Source: Sphagnum compactum (Eukaryota; Bryophyta; Sphagnopsida; Sphagnales). Taken from it: 64,000 nucleotides of DNA. The DNA lies in NCBI GenBank assembly GCA_965153455.1, contig OZ234493.1, positions 24,418,213-24,482,212 of the forward strand. The letters run 5' to 3'. Shown here in pieces: positions 12,031 to 22,863 of this stretch. Made by a program: the position numbers and the translations under genes. Position 1 is the stretch's first letter; each line of letters opens with the position of its first letter. A model generated the notes under the pieces. The model searched no databases, was not told where the DNA came from, and saw nothing but the letters and a program-made list of their open reading frames with translations.

Positions 12031-15000
12031 TCATGTCCTACGTCTTTTCTTCTTTGCCGGTCTAGTGTGGAATTCTTCTATTGCTTCTTGGGCATGTTCC
12101 ATATCGGATTTGGTCACCCAAGAAGCCTCTATTGCAGATATCCTTTCCACTTAACTAGGTATTCCCGCTCTCTTCCCCTAAGTTGCCTTGACTTGAGCAC
12201 GGCCTCCACCTCAAACTCTGGTTCATTATGAACCAAGTCGGGTGGGGGCCTTGAGTTTTGCTCTCGATTAGGCCTTGAGGCATCACGGGAGACCGGCTTC
12301 AAAAGAGAGACATGAAATGTGGGATGAACTTTAAAAAATTTCGGCAATTCTAACTTATAAGTGTCGGAAAGTTTCTTTTCCAACACTTTGAATGGGCCCG
12401 CATATGAGCCCAAAAACTTATGACTTAATCCTTCGGCCAACCGGAAGTTCTTGATGTTCAACCACACTTCATCCCCTTCTTGAAATTTCACCTCTCGTCG
12501 GGACTTGTCTGCAAAATCCTTGTACCTTTGTGTGCCTTTTCCAAATTGGCCTTGACCAACTCCCACAAGCGCCGTCTTTCTTCATCAAGTTGTTGAACCA
12601 TCGGCACTTCCTCACTTGCATCACTCAGGGTGTGTCCTTGTGCTGCCCAAGTCATGGGCATAATTGGTGACTTGCCCGTCACCATTTGGAATGGGGTGGA
12701 CCCAGTTGCGAAGTGTGCCGAGTTGTTGTAACAAAACTCGGCTAACTCCAAATGATCCACCCAATCTTGTTGATCCGCCGCAACATAATTCCTTAGGAAT
12801 TGTTGGATCACCAAGTTCACCCTCTCGGTTTGTCCATCGGTTTGGGGGCGGAATGAAGTACTCGTCTTGAATTCCGACCCTATTCGCTTCCACAAGGCCC
12901 GCCAAAACTTACTCGTAAACTTCGGGTCTCGGTCCGACACTATCTCCTTTGGAAAGCCATGATGCTTGAAAATGTGGGAGAAGAACAACCTTCCCGTCTC
13001 TTGAGCCGTGGCTTCATCCTTTGTGGGAATGAAGTGTGCCATTTTGCTAAATCGATCCACCACAACCATGATGGCATCAAACCCCTTTGAAGGGGGGCAA
13101 ACTTACCATGAAGTCCATTGACACACTTTCCCACGGCCCTTCGAGAATTGGCAAAGGTTGCAACAAACCCGCTTGCTTCTTGTTGAGGGTCCGGTTTTGT
13201 TGACAAGTTAAACAAGTCTTCACATATTCTTCCGCACAATCCTTCAAGTTGAGCCAATAGTAGGACTTCTTTAGGAATGTTGTGGTGCACTTTGCACCAC
13301 CATGGCCCGCAAGCGGTCCATCATGACATTCCTTCAAAAGTGTGTCCCTTATCTTCCCTTCCGGCACATAGAGGCGATTTTGCTTGTACCACAATAATCC
13401 ATTTCGCAAATGGAAGTGGGACTTGGCTCCATTTTGGATGTTTTGCCTTATCTCCTTGGCAAAGGCATTCCGACGGCTCGCTAGTATAACTTCCTTTTGA
13501 AGTTCCGACTCTCCCACATACACCACTCTAAGTTGGTGTTTCCGGCTCAAGGCATCAGGGACTATGTTCTCCTTTCCCGGCTTGTGCCGGATGTCCACAT
13601 TGAACAAGGCCAATGTGTCTTGCCACCTTACTTGTTTTGATGACAACTTGGGTTGAGTGGAGAAGTACTTCAAGGTCACATTATCGGTCCAAACCACCAC
13701 ATCTTTGGAGCATATGTAGTGGCCCCAAGTCTTGAGACAATGTATGACCGCCCACATTTCCTTCTCGTGGGTTGGCCACCTTCTCTCCGTCTCACTCAAC
13801 TTCTTGCTTTCAAAGGCCACCGGTCTTCTTTCTTGCACTATGACACCTCCAATTGCAAAGTCGGAGGCGTCGGAATGGATTTCAAAATCCTTGTCAAAAT
13901 CGGGCAACTTCAACACCGGCGCCTTCACCAAAATGCCCTTCAATGTTTCAAAGGCTTCGTCGCATGCTTCATCCCAATCATAAGTGATGGCGAACTTCTT
14001 CAAGAGGTTTGTCAAAGGGGCTGCTATTCTCGCAAAGTTCTTTATGAACTTGCGATAATAGAAGGCCAATCCCAAAAAGGATTTCAAGGCGGGAACCGAC
14101 TTAGGCGGTTCCCAATCCAATATTGCCTTGACCTTATGATCATCCATCATCAAACCCTCTTGAGTTATCCTATGTCCAAGGAAGTCTACTTCCGTCACCC
14201 CAAATTCGCACTTCTCAAGTTTGGCATACAACTTGTTTTCCCTTAGCCTTTGGAACACCTTGCGAAGGTGCTCCGCATGCTCCTCCATGGAGCTACTATA
14301 AATCAAAATGTCGTCTATGTAGACGACCACAAAATCATTAAGCCATTCGCAGAAAATGTCATTTATGAGAGTGCAAAATGTGGCGGGTGCCTTGGTGAGC
14401 CCAAAGGGCATCACCAAAAACTCATATGAGCCATACCTTGTGCGACAAGCGGTCTTTTCTTCGTCCCCTTCCGCGATCCTTATTTGGTAATATCCTGAAC
14501 GTAGATCAATTCTACTAAAAACCTTGGCTCCCGAGAGACGATCAAATAGATCATCGATGCGAGGTAAAGGATACAAATTTTTCACCGTTGCCTTGTTGAG
14601 TGCTCTATAATCAACACACATCCTCAAAGTCCCATCCTTCTTGTGAACAAAAAGGACGGGTGCCCCATATGGTGACTTGCTTGGTTTAATATAACCTTTC
14701 GCGAGGAGTTCTTCAAGTTGAACCTTGAGTTCTTTCAACTCTTCGTGGCTCATTCTATATGGGGCCTTGGCGGGAGGTTCCACTCCCGGTATCACTTCAA
14801 TCGCATGATCAACTCGTCTTCTCGGGGGCAAGTTTTTGGGCAACTCTTCGGGCAACTCTTCGGGCATCACATCTGGAAACTCTTCCAAAACTTGCTTTAT
14901 GCACTTGGCGCAAGTCACCAACTTGGTGGCTTCCTTGGGCTCATATTCATCCAACACCCGCATGACACACATCATGCCAAAACCTCCCACGCATTCTCTT

Positions 15001-15545
15001 TCCCAAGCTTTTCCTAACATAAAGTGGATGGTTGGACCACCCACACAAGGCAACTCATGTGCCTTGACTCGCACAATCCCACTTTTAGATGGGATTCTAA
15101 CTAACCTATTGTGCCCTTCTATGAGCACATTGTTTTGGGTGATAAACTCCATCCCCAAAATGCAATCCATTCCACCCAAGGTGGAAACTAACAAGTCCAC
15201 CTTTCCTCTCCAATTTCCCAATTGGAGAGGCACTCCCTTTGCTTGTAAAGTAGTTGGATGGGGAACCCCATCCGCGAAGTGCACTTCGATGGGTGCCTTG
15301 AGCTCCTCCAAGTGGAGCTCCATCCTTTCGGTGCTTTCCCGAGTTATGAAGTTGTGTGAGGCCCTTGTGTCCAAAAGACATAAAATATCCCGCTTAGCAA
15401 TCTTCCCCTTCAAGAAGATAAGTCGATTGCATTCCGGTTGGGCTAAATTGGCATTGAGAGCAAGTACCTTAGAGCTCTCACTCCCCGGTTTGGATTTGGG
15501 ACAATCTTTGGAGTAATGCCCCACCTCGTTGCAATTAAAACATGC
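12031..15545 (-). pseudogene. pol of the chromovirus: zinc knuckle, protease, RT, RNase H, integrase, chromodomain (broken)
   Basis: One long frame (15524-13077, 815 codons) holds, in order, the end of the CX2CX4HX4C knuckle, the protease, RT with YIDDILIYS, RNase H with [11 protein letters not shown], and the HHCC zinc-binding part of integrase. The integrase core continues in another frame (from 13069, VVVDRFSKMAHF and DRDPKF) after a one-base change in the G run at 13092-13097. A second break is a dinucleotide change near 12529-12534. The chromodomain (EYLVKWKGY) breaks near 12136. The coding region probably ended with the TGA at 12033-12031. The protease active site reads DTRA instead of DT/SGA. 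The frame breaks alone make it non-functional. Confidence 0.92.
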
Positions 15546-16527
15546 TCCTTGGGTTTTGTTCCAAAATCTCCCTTGGGTTGGCTCCCTTTGAAAGGAGCCC
15601 CCTTCTTCACAAAACTCCCTTTTGGTTTGAACCCCGAGCCTTGGAATTGTTTGGCCTTATCCTTGGTTGGGCTACCTTGCCCCCGGTTCCATTCCCCCTC
15701 ATGCCTTGGTTTCTTGTGAAGGAACTTGTTGTCCTTCTTGAACCCGGATTTGTCGCTCCGCCCCACATCCGAGAAGTTCTCCACTTTCGTGATGGCCTCG
15801 GATAATGAGATGGGCCAATTCTCTTCAAGCTTTCGCTTGGCCCAAGTTGGAAGCCCCATCACAAATTGGCACACGCGGTCCAACTCATGCATGTGCCGGA
15901 TCTCAAGCATGAGCTCGGAATAAGCCCTCACATATTGCCTCAAATTTTCATTTGTGGCATTCACAAGGTCACGGAGTTTGCACCGCGAGATGTAGTCAAA
16001 ATTCCTTGGAACAAATTCTGACTCAAGGCGTTCCTTAAAGAACTCCCAAGTATACCCATGGTTCTTCCCTTCCTCTTGTCTCACCGTCCGCCACCATGTG
16101 GCGACATAGCCTTTCAAGTAGGATTGGGCAAGCTCCACGGCGGAATGTCGTCCAACCTTGGCGGCATGTATATAGTCATCCATCTCCGAAGCCAAGCATC
16201 CACAATCTTTCGGTCGCGGGCACCATCGAAGTTCCCGGGCTTGGCCGGTTGAAACCTTTCACCCTTGGCGGTCCCCGTTTTGAGGGCCGCCACCAACTCA
16301 CCAAAGTCGGGCCTATTCATCTTGAGGAGGACTTCAAGTTGCTCCGGGGTGAATAGAACCGAGCTCCGTTGTTCCTCCTCACTCTCGGGTTTCACTTCGG
16401 GCTCGTCTTGGTCCTCCCGGAAATTTGGTTCCTCCTCCCCAATTGATTCCGGCGGGGCTACTAGGTCTTCGACGTGTTCCTCGGACCTAGGCTCTGGAGC
16501 TTGCTTCCGGTTCTTCTTGGGTGCCAT
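15443..16527 (-). pseudogene. gag of the chromovirus (broken)
   Basis: Begins with an ATG and a charged N-terminus (MAPKKNRKQAPEPRSEE). A frame change near 16192 leads into the capsid part, with QSYLKGYVATWW, FKERLESEF and LREYVRAYSE-like sequence. A further single-base change near 15545, just before the zinc knuckle, throws the frame again; the knuckle [14 protein letters not shown] is in the pol frame. It would have encoded the structural protein that packages element RNA. Confidence 0.85.
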
Positions 16528-16559
16528 CCCAAACTCCCAAGAAGTAAGTCGAGCTTCAC

Positions 16560-16577
16560 CTTGAGCTCTAATACCAC
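16560..16577 (-). other. primer binding site, initiator-Met tRNA type
   Basis: In element orientation, TGGTATTAGAGCTC starts two bases after the 5' LTR end. It differs at one base from the start of the common plant LTR element PBS TGGTATCAGAGC, which is complementary to initiator Met-tRNA. Confidence 0.8.
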
Positions 16578-16578
16578 G

Positions 16579-17398
16579 TGACGCGCTCCTAAGTCCCTTG
16601 TTGAACCCACTTGAGGGTTCAACTATGTAGAGTTGCGGAAAGTTGGGACTTGGGGGCCGTTCCCGACTTCCAGCACTAAAGAGGGGTAGAAGGGCGTGCT
16701 AGAAGTCCCGGGATTAGACTAGGAAGAGGACAAGCGTTTCACCTACTCAAATTTGCATCAAAACTAACCCCAAGTTGGTTAGAACTCATTCTGCACCCTT
16801 TTGGTGTTGGGACAAGCCACGGGCTAACTCGGACTCACTTGACTCACCACGGCCCAGACTCGGGGTAAGCCACCACCTTCCCCCATATAGTATACTATGC
16901 GTCTCACCGCGGAGGCTACATCCGAATGGCTCTTTTTCCCGGGACTCTCAAGTTGGAGTCCCGAAATTGTCCCGGGTTGGAGTCTCGGGACTTTGGGAGC
17001 GTGTATCTCCCGGCTCTGACCTTTGATTGGAGCGAGGTCTAGACCAAAGTTGTAGCTCTCCTCGAGAGCTTTCCAACGCCATGTTGCACTCTTGAAGGCA
17101 ACGTTGGGAAGAGGTTGATTCCTGACTTTTAGTGGTCGGGAGTCAAACTGCGAGTTTGACTCCTGGCCCTTCTTTTGCCCATAACTTGGGCTGTAGATGT
17201 CCAAATTGCCAATGCGAGGGCATTTTAGACATCTACACTTCAAGACCTTTCCAATGATATAAAGAACACCACAAGGCGAGGTCTTTATGACCCCCTATAA
17301 TTGCTTCTGAGGTTTTGGGAGTCCCGAAGGACTCCAACTTCCCACTTTTGGGAGTGTGGGCTTCACCCTCACACTTAGCCCAAAGTGGGGTTGCGACA
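16579..17398 (-). repeat. 5' LTR of the chromovirus (820 bp)
   Basis: Same borders as the 3' LTR. Most differences between the two are C/T or G/A, several at former CpG sites, consistent with deamination of methylated cytosines. Confidence 0.95.
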
Positions 17399-17403
17399 TA
17401 AGC
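17399..17403. repeat. target-site duplication TAAGC, right copy
   Basis: TAAGC directly follows the outer edge of the 5' LTR (GCGACA|TAAGC on the plus strand) and pairs with 10424-10428. Confidence 0.93.
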
Positions 17404-18533
17404 CAACCCAAACAACAAGTGTATGTTTGGCAAAAGGCCCAAGTTTGCCTACCACAACCAAAAAGCTTAGAAAAGCGTAATGCATATCTAGTGCAACTTG
17501 TAAATATGAAAGGATAAGGAAAAAAAACTCACCTTTGCCACCTAGTTGGAATTATAATCTATTTGCATCACTGCAAACAATGGACGATATTATGCCATAA
17601 TTCTCTTTAAATACTCCAACATTGACATCCACATGTTTTAACATTTTTAGAAATCTTATTCCCAGGTTTGTCTCTGAGGTTTGAGCTAATTTCTAAAATT
17701 TCAAGTGCCTTTTTGGATTGTGGCTGAAATAATTATACGTGTTCATCATGAAGTTTTTGTTCTGCCCAATGAAGGTCAAATTCCCCAAGGATTGGATTAC
17801 CAAGTTTGCCCTATGGGCAACACAATGAACACCCATAAATATTGGTGCCTAGGAATCCTTGATTTGTTTTGTGATTTTTGTTTTCCTACCTTGAAACACA
17901 TTCACCTTGTTCACTCCAAAACATAATAATTTTTTTGCCAAATTTTCCTTAATTAACCCCCCACTCTTAGTAATGCATTCATTATAACTTTAATGAGGTT
18001 GTTGGGTGAAAACATGGTAAAGTATACAATTCAGTTACCTTGGTAGACTACTTGTCAAGCTAACAAGAAGTAGGACTAAAACCCATCATAAAATTATTAT
18101 ACATTAGTATTTTTATTTAAATGATGAAAAAAAGATACTTCTTCACTATTATGAATTAATTTTTAAAGTTATGTTGTAAATGTAAGTTTCAAGTAGACTT
18201 TTCTAAATGTAAGTAGCTTTTGAAGCCTACTTTTTGTAGTGTAACATTTGTTTCAAGTATGTGTCAAATATATTTTACCAAAGAGAAAATAAATTTTATT
18301 TATTTATTTTCCTTTGAATATATAATGATCTTTATGTTATAACTTCACACAGATTTATTTCATTAAATTTTCTAATGAAAAAGTATTATCGAACACCATA
18401 TTGGCGAATTAAATTCAAAAGTACTTGTTCCCTACTTTATTATTCCAAAAAATTTCAAATTTTGTAATCAACTTAATATAAACCAAATAAAAAGCACCAT
18501 CGTTTCAAAATGAAATTTAAGTAAAAAGTAAAT
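17404..18533. other. AT-rich spacer
   Basis: No gene recognised. Open frames such as the one at 17705-17926 match no family I know. This may be more of the decayed hAT copy that lies next to it. Confidence 0.4.
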
Positions 18534-19080
18534 CTACTTTCTTGTCGTCAACTGTTTTTTAATAAAATACCATGCTTTCACCTTGTTAGAATTTGATCCA
18601 CCTATCATCCTAGCAACACACACCAAAATTGGTACCCTAATCCAACAATTAACAACATAAACATGAACACATATCCACAACCCATTGTTTATGGTTGTAA
18701 TTTCATCACAAGACAAGGCAATGAATTGGGCAATTTGTATAGCTTTAAGAATGGCACTTTCAGTTTGGGTGTGCATGAATTTAGCAAATATCCAACTTGC
18801 AAAATTTGATTAGTGCATGGTTACATGTTTGGGACACCTAAATTAGCAAACAATTCATACCAAGGTCTTGTATTCCAACATTGGATGGCCATGGGTAAGA
18901 ACATGAAACAAAGTTTTGATTTGAACCATTTTTTATTACTTTCACCCATTGTTTGTTTACTTGAGTCAAAACTAACTTGGGACCCCTTAGGGCATACAAT
19001 CTCATATTTTTCAAATGGGCACAATTTGTAACAATGTAGGTCTCACCCCTTTTCACCCCAAGCCTCGACAAGTCTCACAC
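18534..19080 (-). pseudogene. hAT-type transposase relic
   Basis: The fragment at 18776-18534 carries IAQFIALSCDEITTINN and VPILVCVARMIGGSNSN, matching the core of a plant hAT-like transposase family (FISLSCDEVTTID... then a glycine-rich turn). Flanking frames at 19024-18821 and 19674-19276 may be further pieces, but they are separated by stops. No ends or target duplication seen. Confidence 0.55.
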
Positions 19081-19779
19081 AACAATCCTGCAACTTGCAT
19101 GTTTTGTGAGTGTATCCCACTTACACCCAACAATCTTGTCGGTGCTTTTAATTGAAGAACAAATAGTGCATTTCATGCTTTGAATAAACCCCCTTTCACT
19201 CATTAAACCTTTTGCCCATGGTGGGTTGGTTGCCCACTTTGCCTAGAACTTCTTGGTGTTATCATAAGATTTTTTCTATTTTTTCTTAACCCCAACTACA
19301 TCTTGTTTTTTTAAAGGTAATTCAAATTGAAAAAGGTTAGATTGGGAGTTTGACCAATCCACAATCTCTTTAGGATCTACAGACTTAAAAGGGATTTCAA
19401 AAATAACATTAAAGATTTTAAGAATGACATCAAACATTACAAAACTTGAATTCGAGTTGTGCAAATTTGGTGGGCTCTGGAAATATGGTGTAAGAAGGCC
19501 TTCAAGTGGGTTGATAACAATTTCATGAAACCATGCTTCATTCATAGGTGATTTTGGGCCACTAGAAGAATTAAACAACCTAGGAAACATGTTGGAATCA
19601 TTCACAAGGCACGATGGCATGGTAAGCTTAGGGATTATAAATAAATTAAAGTATTGGAATATTAAAGAAGACATGAATGAAGTTGATTGTTGTGTGCATC
19701 AAGTTCAAATAGAAGTTTTGCAGGTTTTTGAGGTAACAATGAACATATAATGTGGATTTTACAGTATGCGTATGAACAT

Positions 19780-20238
19780 CAAACAACTACCAATAATAAT
19801 TGAAAAAGGAAATCGATAGACAATGATTAAAGGAAGAGGGAAATTGATAGACATAATTTGAAGAGGGAAATTGACAACAATTATTAGAAACACACTCAAG
19901 AAATGCATTAAAAAATTGCAACAATTAACATGGATAATCAAAAAAGGAATGTGACAAACATTGGATAGACATAAAACAAATAATGATGGAAAGGAATAAA
20001 TAGTAAAATTAAGGACATTGATTGAAAAGGGAAATCCATAGACAACAATTGAATGGAATCAACAGTATAACTTAGGAAACACATTTAAGAAATGCATTTA
20101 GGAATGAGAATAGCTAGCATGGACGATCGAAGACAAAAATTGAAATTAGATAGACATTGGACAAACATTGGACAAACACTAATTAAAGAAGGAAATTGAT
20201 AGACATTGATTGAAGGGAATTGACGGTAGTATTAGGAA
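19780..20238. repeat. degenerate minisatellite, left part
   Basis: Loose copies of a unit of about 130-160 bp contain AAGGGAAATTGATAGACA, CACATTTAAGAAATGCAT and ATGGACGATCGAAGA-type strings. The array resumes at 21158, on the far side of the solo LTR. Confidence 0.65.
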
Positions 20239-21157
20239 TGTCGCAACCCTAGCTTTGGGCTTGCGACCAAAGCGAGGGCTTGCAAGGGTGCGGGCCAAGA
20301 GGACGCTCGGGAGTCACATTTCATGCTCCCGGGAGTGCAGGAGAATGTGAGGGAATGTTCCCTCACAGTCCCAAGGGAACTCCCACTTTGGGAGTTGGAG
20401 TCCCGGTGGACTTTTGAATTTTTAGAGAGCAATTGCAGGGGACAAAACCTAATGGATTGAAGAGTTCTTCATATCATGAAAAAACTTTTAGTACGTAGAT
20501 GTCCAAAATGGGCTCACATGACCCATTTGGACACTTATAACACAAGTTATAGTCAAAAGAAGGGCCGGGAGTCAAATTGGTAGTTTTGATTCCCGACCAC
20601 CAAAAGTCAAGAATCAACCCAATTCCCTTGCATGCAGGTGGCGTGCGACATACCGTTGAAAAGCTCTCAACGAGGGCTACAATTTTGCTTTAGACCTCAT
20701 CTCAATCGAAGGTTTGCACGTAAAGTTATGGGCCTTCAAAGTCGTGAAAGTCTAAGCCGTGGGAATTTCGGGATTCCCACTTGGGAGTCCCGGGACAAAA
20801 AGCGATTTGGGTGCAGGCCTTGTGACCAGGCACGAAGTTTACTATATGGGGGAAGGTGGTGGCTTCCCCCGAATCCGAGCCGTGGTGAGTCTTGTGAGTC
20901 CAAGTTACCCGTGGCTCATCCTAGCACCAAAAGTGCTTTCACTATGCACTAACCAACTTCTTGTTTGGTTTGTGCAGATCTATGTGAGTGATTGATTACT
21001 TGTCGATTCATTCTAGTTTCATCCCAGAGCTCCAGCATGCCCTTCAACCCCCTCCAAAAGTGTTGTGAGCTAGAGAGTGTGGCCCAACTCCTTACCTTTT
21101 TGTTGTTTTCAAACCAGACTCACATTTGAGTTTCTCAAGAAGTTTGGGAGCACGTCA
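20239..21157 (+). mobile_element. diverged solo LTR of a related Ty3/gypsy element (919 bp)
   Basis: Starts TGTCGCAACC and ends CACGTCA, like the chromovirus LTRs but on the plus strand. It shares their blocks: GGGAGTTGGAGTCCCGG, ATAGTCAAAAGAAGGGCC, and ACTATATGGGGGAAGGTGG with CTTCCCCC. It is clearly diverged from them. AGGAA flanks it on both sides (20234-20238 and 21158-21162). No internal region remains, so it is a solo LTR left by LTR-LTR recombination. Confidence 0.9.
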
Positions 21158-21340
21158 AGGAAGCACATTCAAGAATTGGAATAGTTGGCATGGATGATTG
21201 AAAAGGGAAATTGACATTGCATAGACACTAGGTTTAAGGGAATTGATAGTAAATGTAAAAAGCACATTCAGGAAGCGTGTTTAGGAATTGCAACATCCAT
21301 TGATGATTGAAGAGGGAAATCAACACAACCTTAAATTGCA
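21158..21340. repeat. degenerate minisatellite, right part
   Basis: Two units resume after the solo LTR, beginning CACATTCAAGAATTGG and CACATTCAGGAAGCG. Each runs on to ATGATTGAA-AGGGAAAT, matching the unit found left of the insertion. Confidence 0.65.
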
Positions 21341-22232
21341 ACCCAACAAAACTCAGAGCCTACAATAGATTGGAGATAACACTTTTAAGAATCTAAAAGG
21401 TAGACAAAAATAAATTAAGGTTTTGAGGAGGATTCATGAATGTCAACCCTTGAAGTATGAACACATTATTTGTGGCTTGTTAAAGTGTTGTCAACCCCCA
21501 ACTCCAAATCACCCCCACACAATCCCAAAAAAAAACATCTTGCCTTTCTTCAAAGCTCAAATAACAATTCCATCAAGTTTGCAATGTGCACAAATCCACA
21601 AGGGTTCAACACAGAAAATGTACAAAGGTTTTACAAACTCATGAAGTTCTAAACCTAAATAGTAAAAAACCAAGTTTTGCATTGCATAATGGGATGGGAT
21701 GAAGACTTGAACTTTAGAAAAATAGCTGTTTTAATTTTCAAGGACTACAAAATGAATGAAGCTCCAACATCTTGTCATTTGCAAATGTATGCCATCTGAA
21801 TTTTGATGATCCCAATCACTAAAGAAAAGAAAATCTGGCAATACGAGTTCATGATGGTAAACAACTTTTTGATGGAAAATTTGCACTTAGTGATGTGCGA
21901 GACGACAATGGTGACAAGCATCTTGAAGCCAACTAGCTTCTCACACCAAGGCTTAAACTACTAGCCGATGATGGTGGCTAGGGTTTAGGGTACGATTGGT
22001 TGTTTCTCTCAAATAATACCCGGGCTCAATGCTTGTTTGATTGTGGACATATTCAAATACCCGAGAACCAGCGGGTATCACGAAGTTATACTGCATTTAC
22101 TGTAGATTGTATAACTACAGTATAGTCAGCGACAGCCGTATTGTATTTTGTATCACTACGGAACATGTACGTATAGTCAACAGCGCCGTTATTGTGACCG
22201 GAGACCGGATACATCGGTCGCCGCTCTGCGTC

Positions 22233-22234
<2 letters not shown>
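21341..22234. promoter_or_regulatory. upstream region of the ERGIC3-like gene with telo-box-like motifs
   Basis: No gene seen in 21341-21960. From about 21970 a candidate promoter holds GGCTAGGGTTTAGGGTAC (telo-box-like, AAACCCTA on the other strand) and two TACCCG(GG/AG) motifs. I could not fix a TATA box or start site. Confidence 0.4.

Positions 22235-22273
<39 letters not shown>
22235..22273. repeat. (CT)n microsatellite upstream of the ERGIC3-like gene
   Basis: A pure CT run of about 38 bp lies some 590 bp before the start codon, probably in or next to the 5' leader. A shorter GA run sits at 22513-22530. Confidence 0.9.
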
Positions 22274-22276
<3 letters not shown>

Positions 22277-22863
22277 GAAGCCGCTGTACTCTAGCTGCCT
22301 GCGCGCACGATCGATCTCGTTAGATGCAAAGAGCTTTTGCATCGCGCTGCGAGAATCACTGGATTCTTGAGCTGCGGGAACGCCATTTACAAAGAATAGT
22401 CTCTTTGTATTGATTTACAGTTTTGCAGAAGATAGTCTGAAACGAATTTGAGTTTAGGGCTTCTAGTCTTGGTTGCATAGCTGTTTCTTCTCTGGGAGAA
22501 GAGGTTCTCGGAAGAGAGAGAGAGAGAGATCTCTTTGTGGAAGCTCGTATTTCATTTGCGATTGGGGTTTTTCTTTTTTTTTTCCCCCCTCCCATTCCAA
22601 AATGGGAGTTCTTGGACCTGTGGTGTTGTGATGAATCATGTGGTGAGTTGGAAGCTGGAAGAAGACGGGGGCAAGACAGACAGATCTGGCGTCTGATGGT
22701 TGCAAGGGACAGTTTTGGGTTTGTTTGTGTTTGTGTTTTTTTGGGGGGAGGGCGGGGGGGTTTTGTGGGTCGAGAGGGAATCACTTTGCTTGCAGGAAGG
22801 ATAGTGGGTACGTATAGAAAATAAGACATCTAGTGTTTAGGGTCGCAAACTGAGGCTGCAAGT

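Larger units (their letters stand above)
10429..17398 (-). mobile_element. full-length Ty3/gypsy chromovirus-type LTR retrotransposon
   Basis: The element runs on the minus strand. LTRs lie at 16579-17398 (5') and 10429-11230 (3'), each starting TGTCGC and ending GTCA, and the 5-bp duplication TAAGC flanks it at 10424-10428 and 17399-17403. Next to the 5' LTR is a PBS close to the initiator-Met tRNA type, and next to the 3' LTR a polypurine tract. Domain order is gag, zinc knuckle, protease, RT, RNase H, integrase, chromodomain, which defines plant chromoviruses. By eye the LTRs differ at about 15 sites in 800, mostly transitions, plus one 18-bp gap. At least five frame changes disable the coding region, so it cannot encode its own proteins now. 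Confidence 0.95.

Noticed and set aside
15106-15381. Extra open frames on both strands within gag-pol
   Set aside because: They overlap the long pol frame and show no domain.
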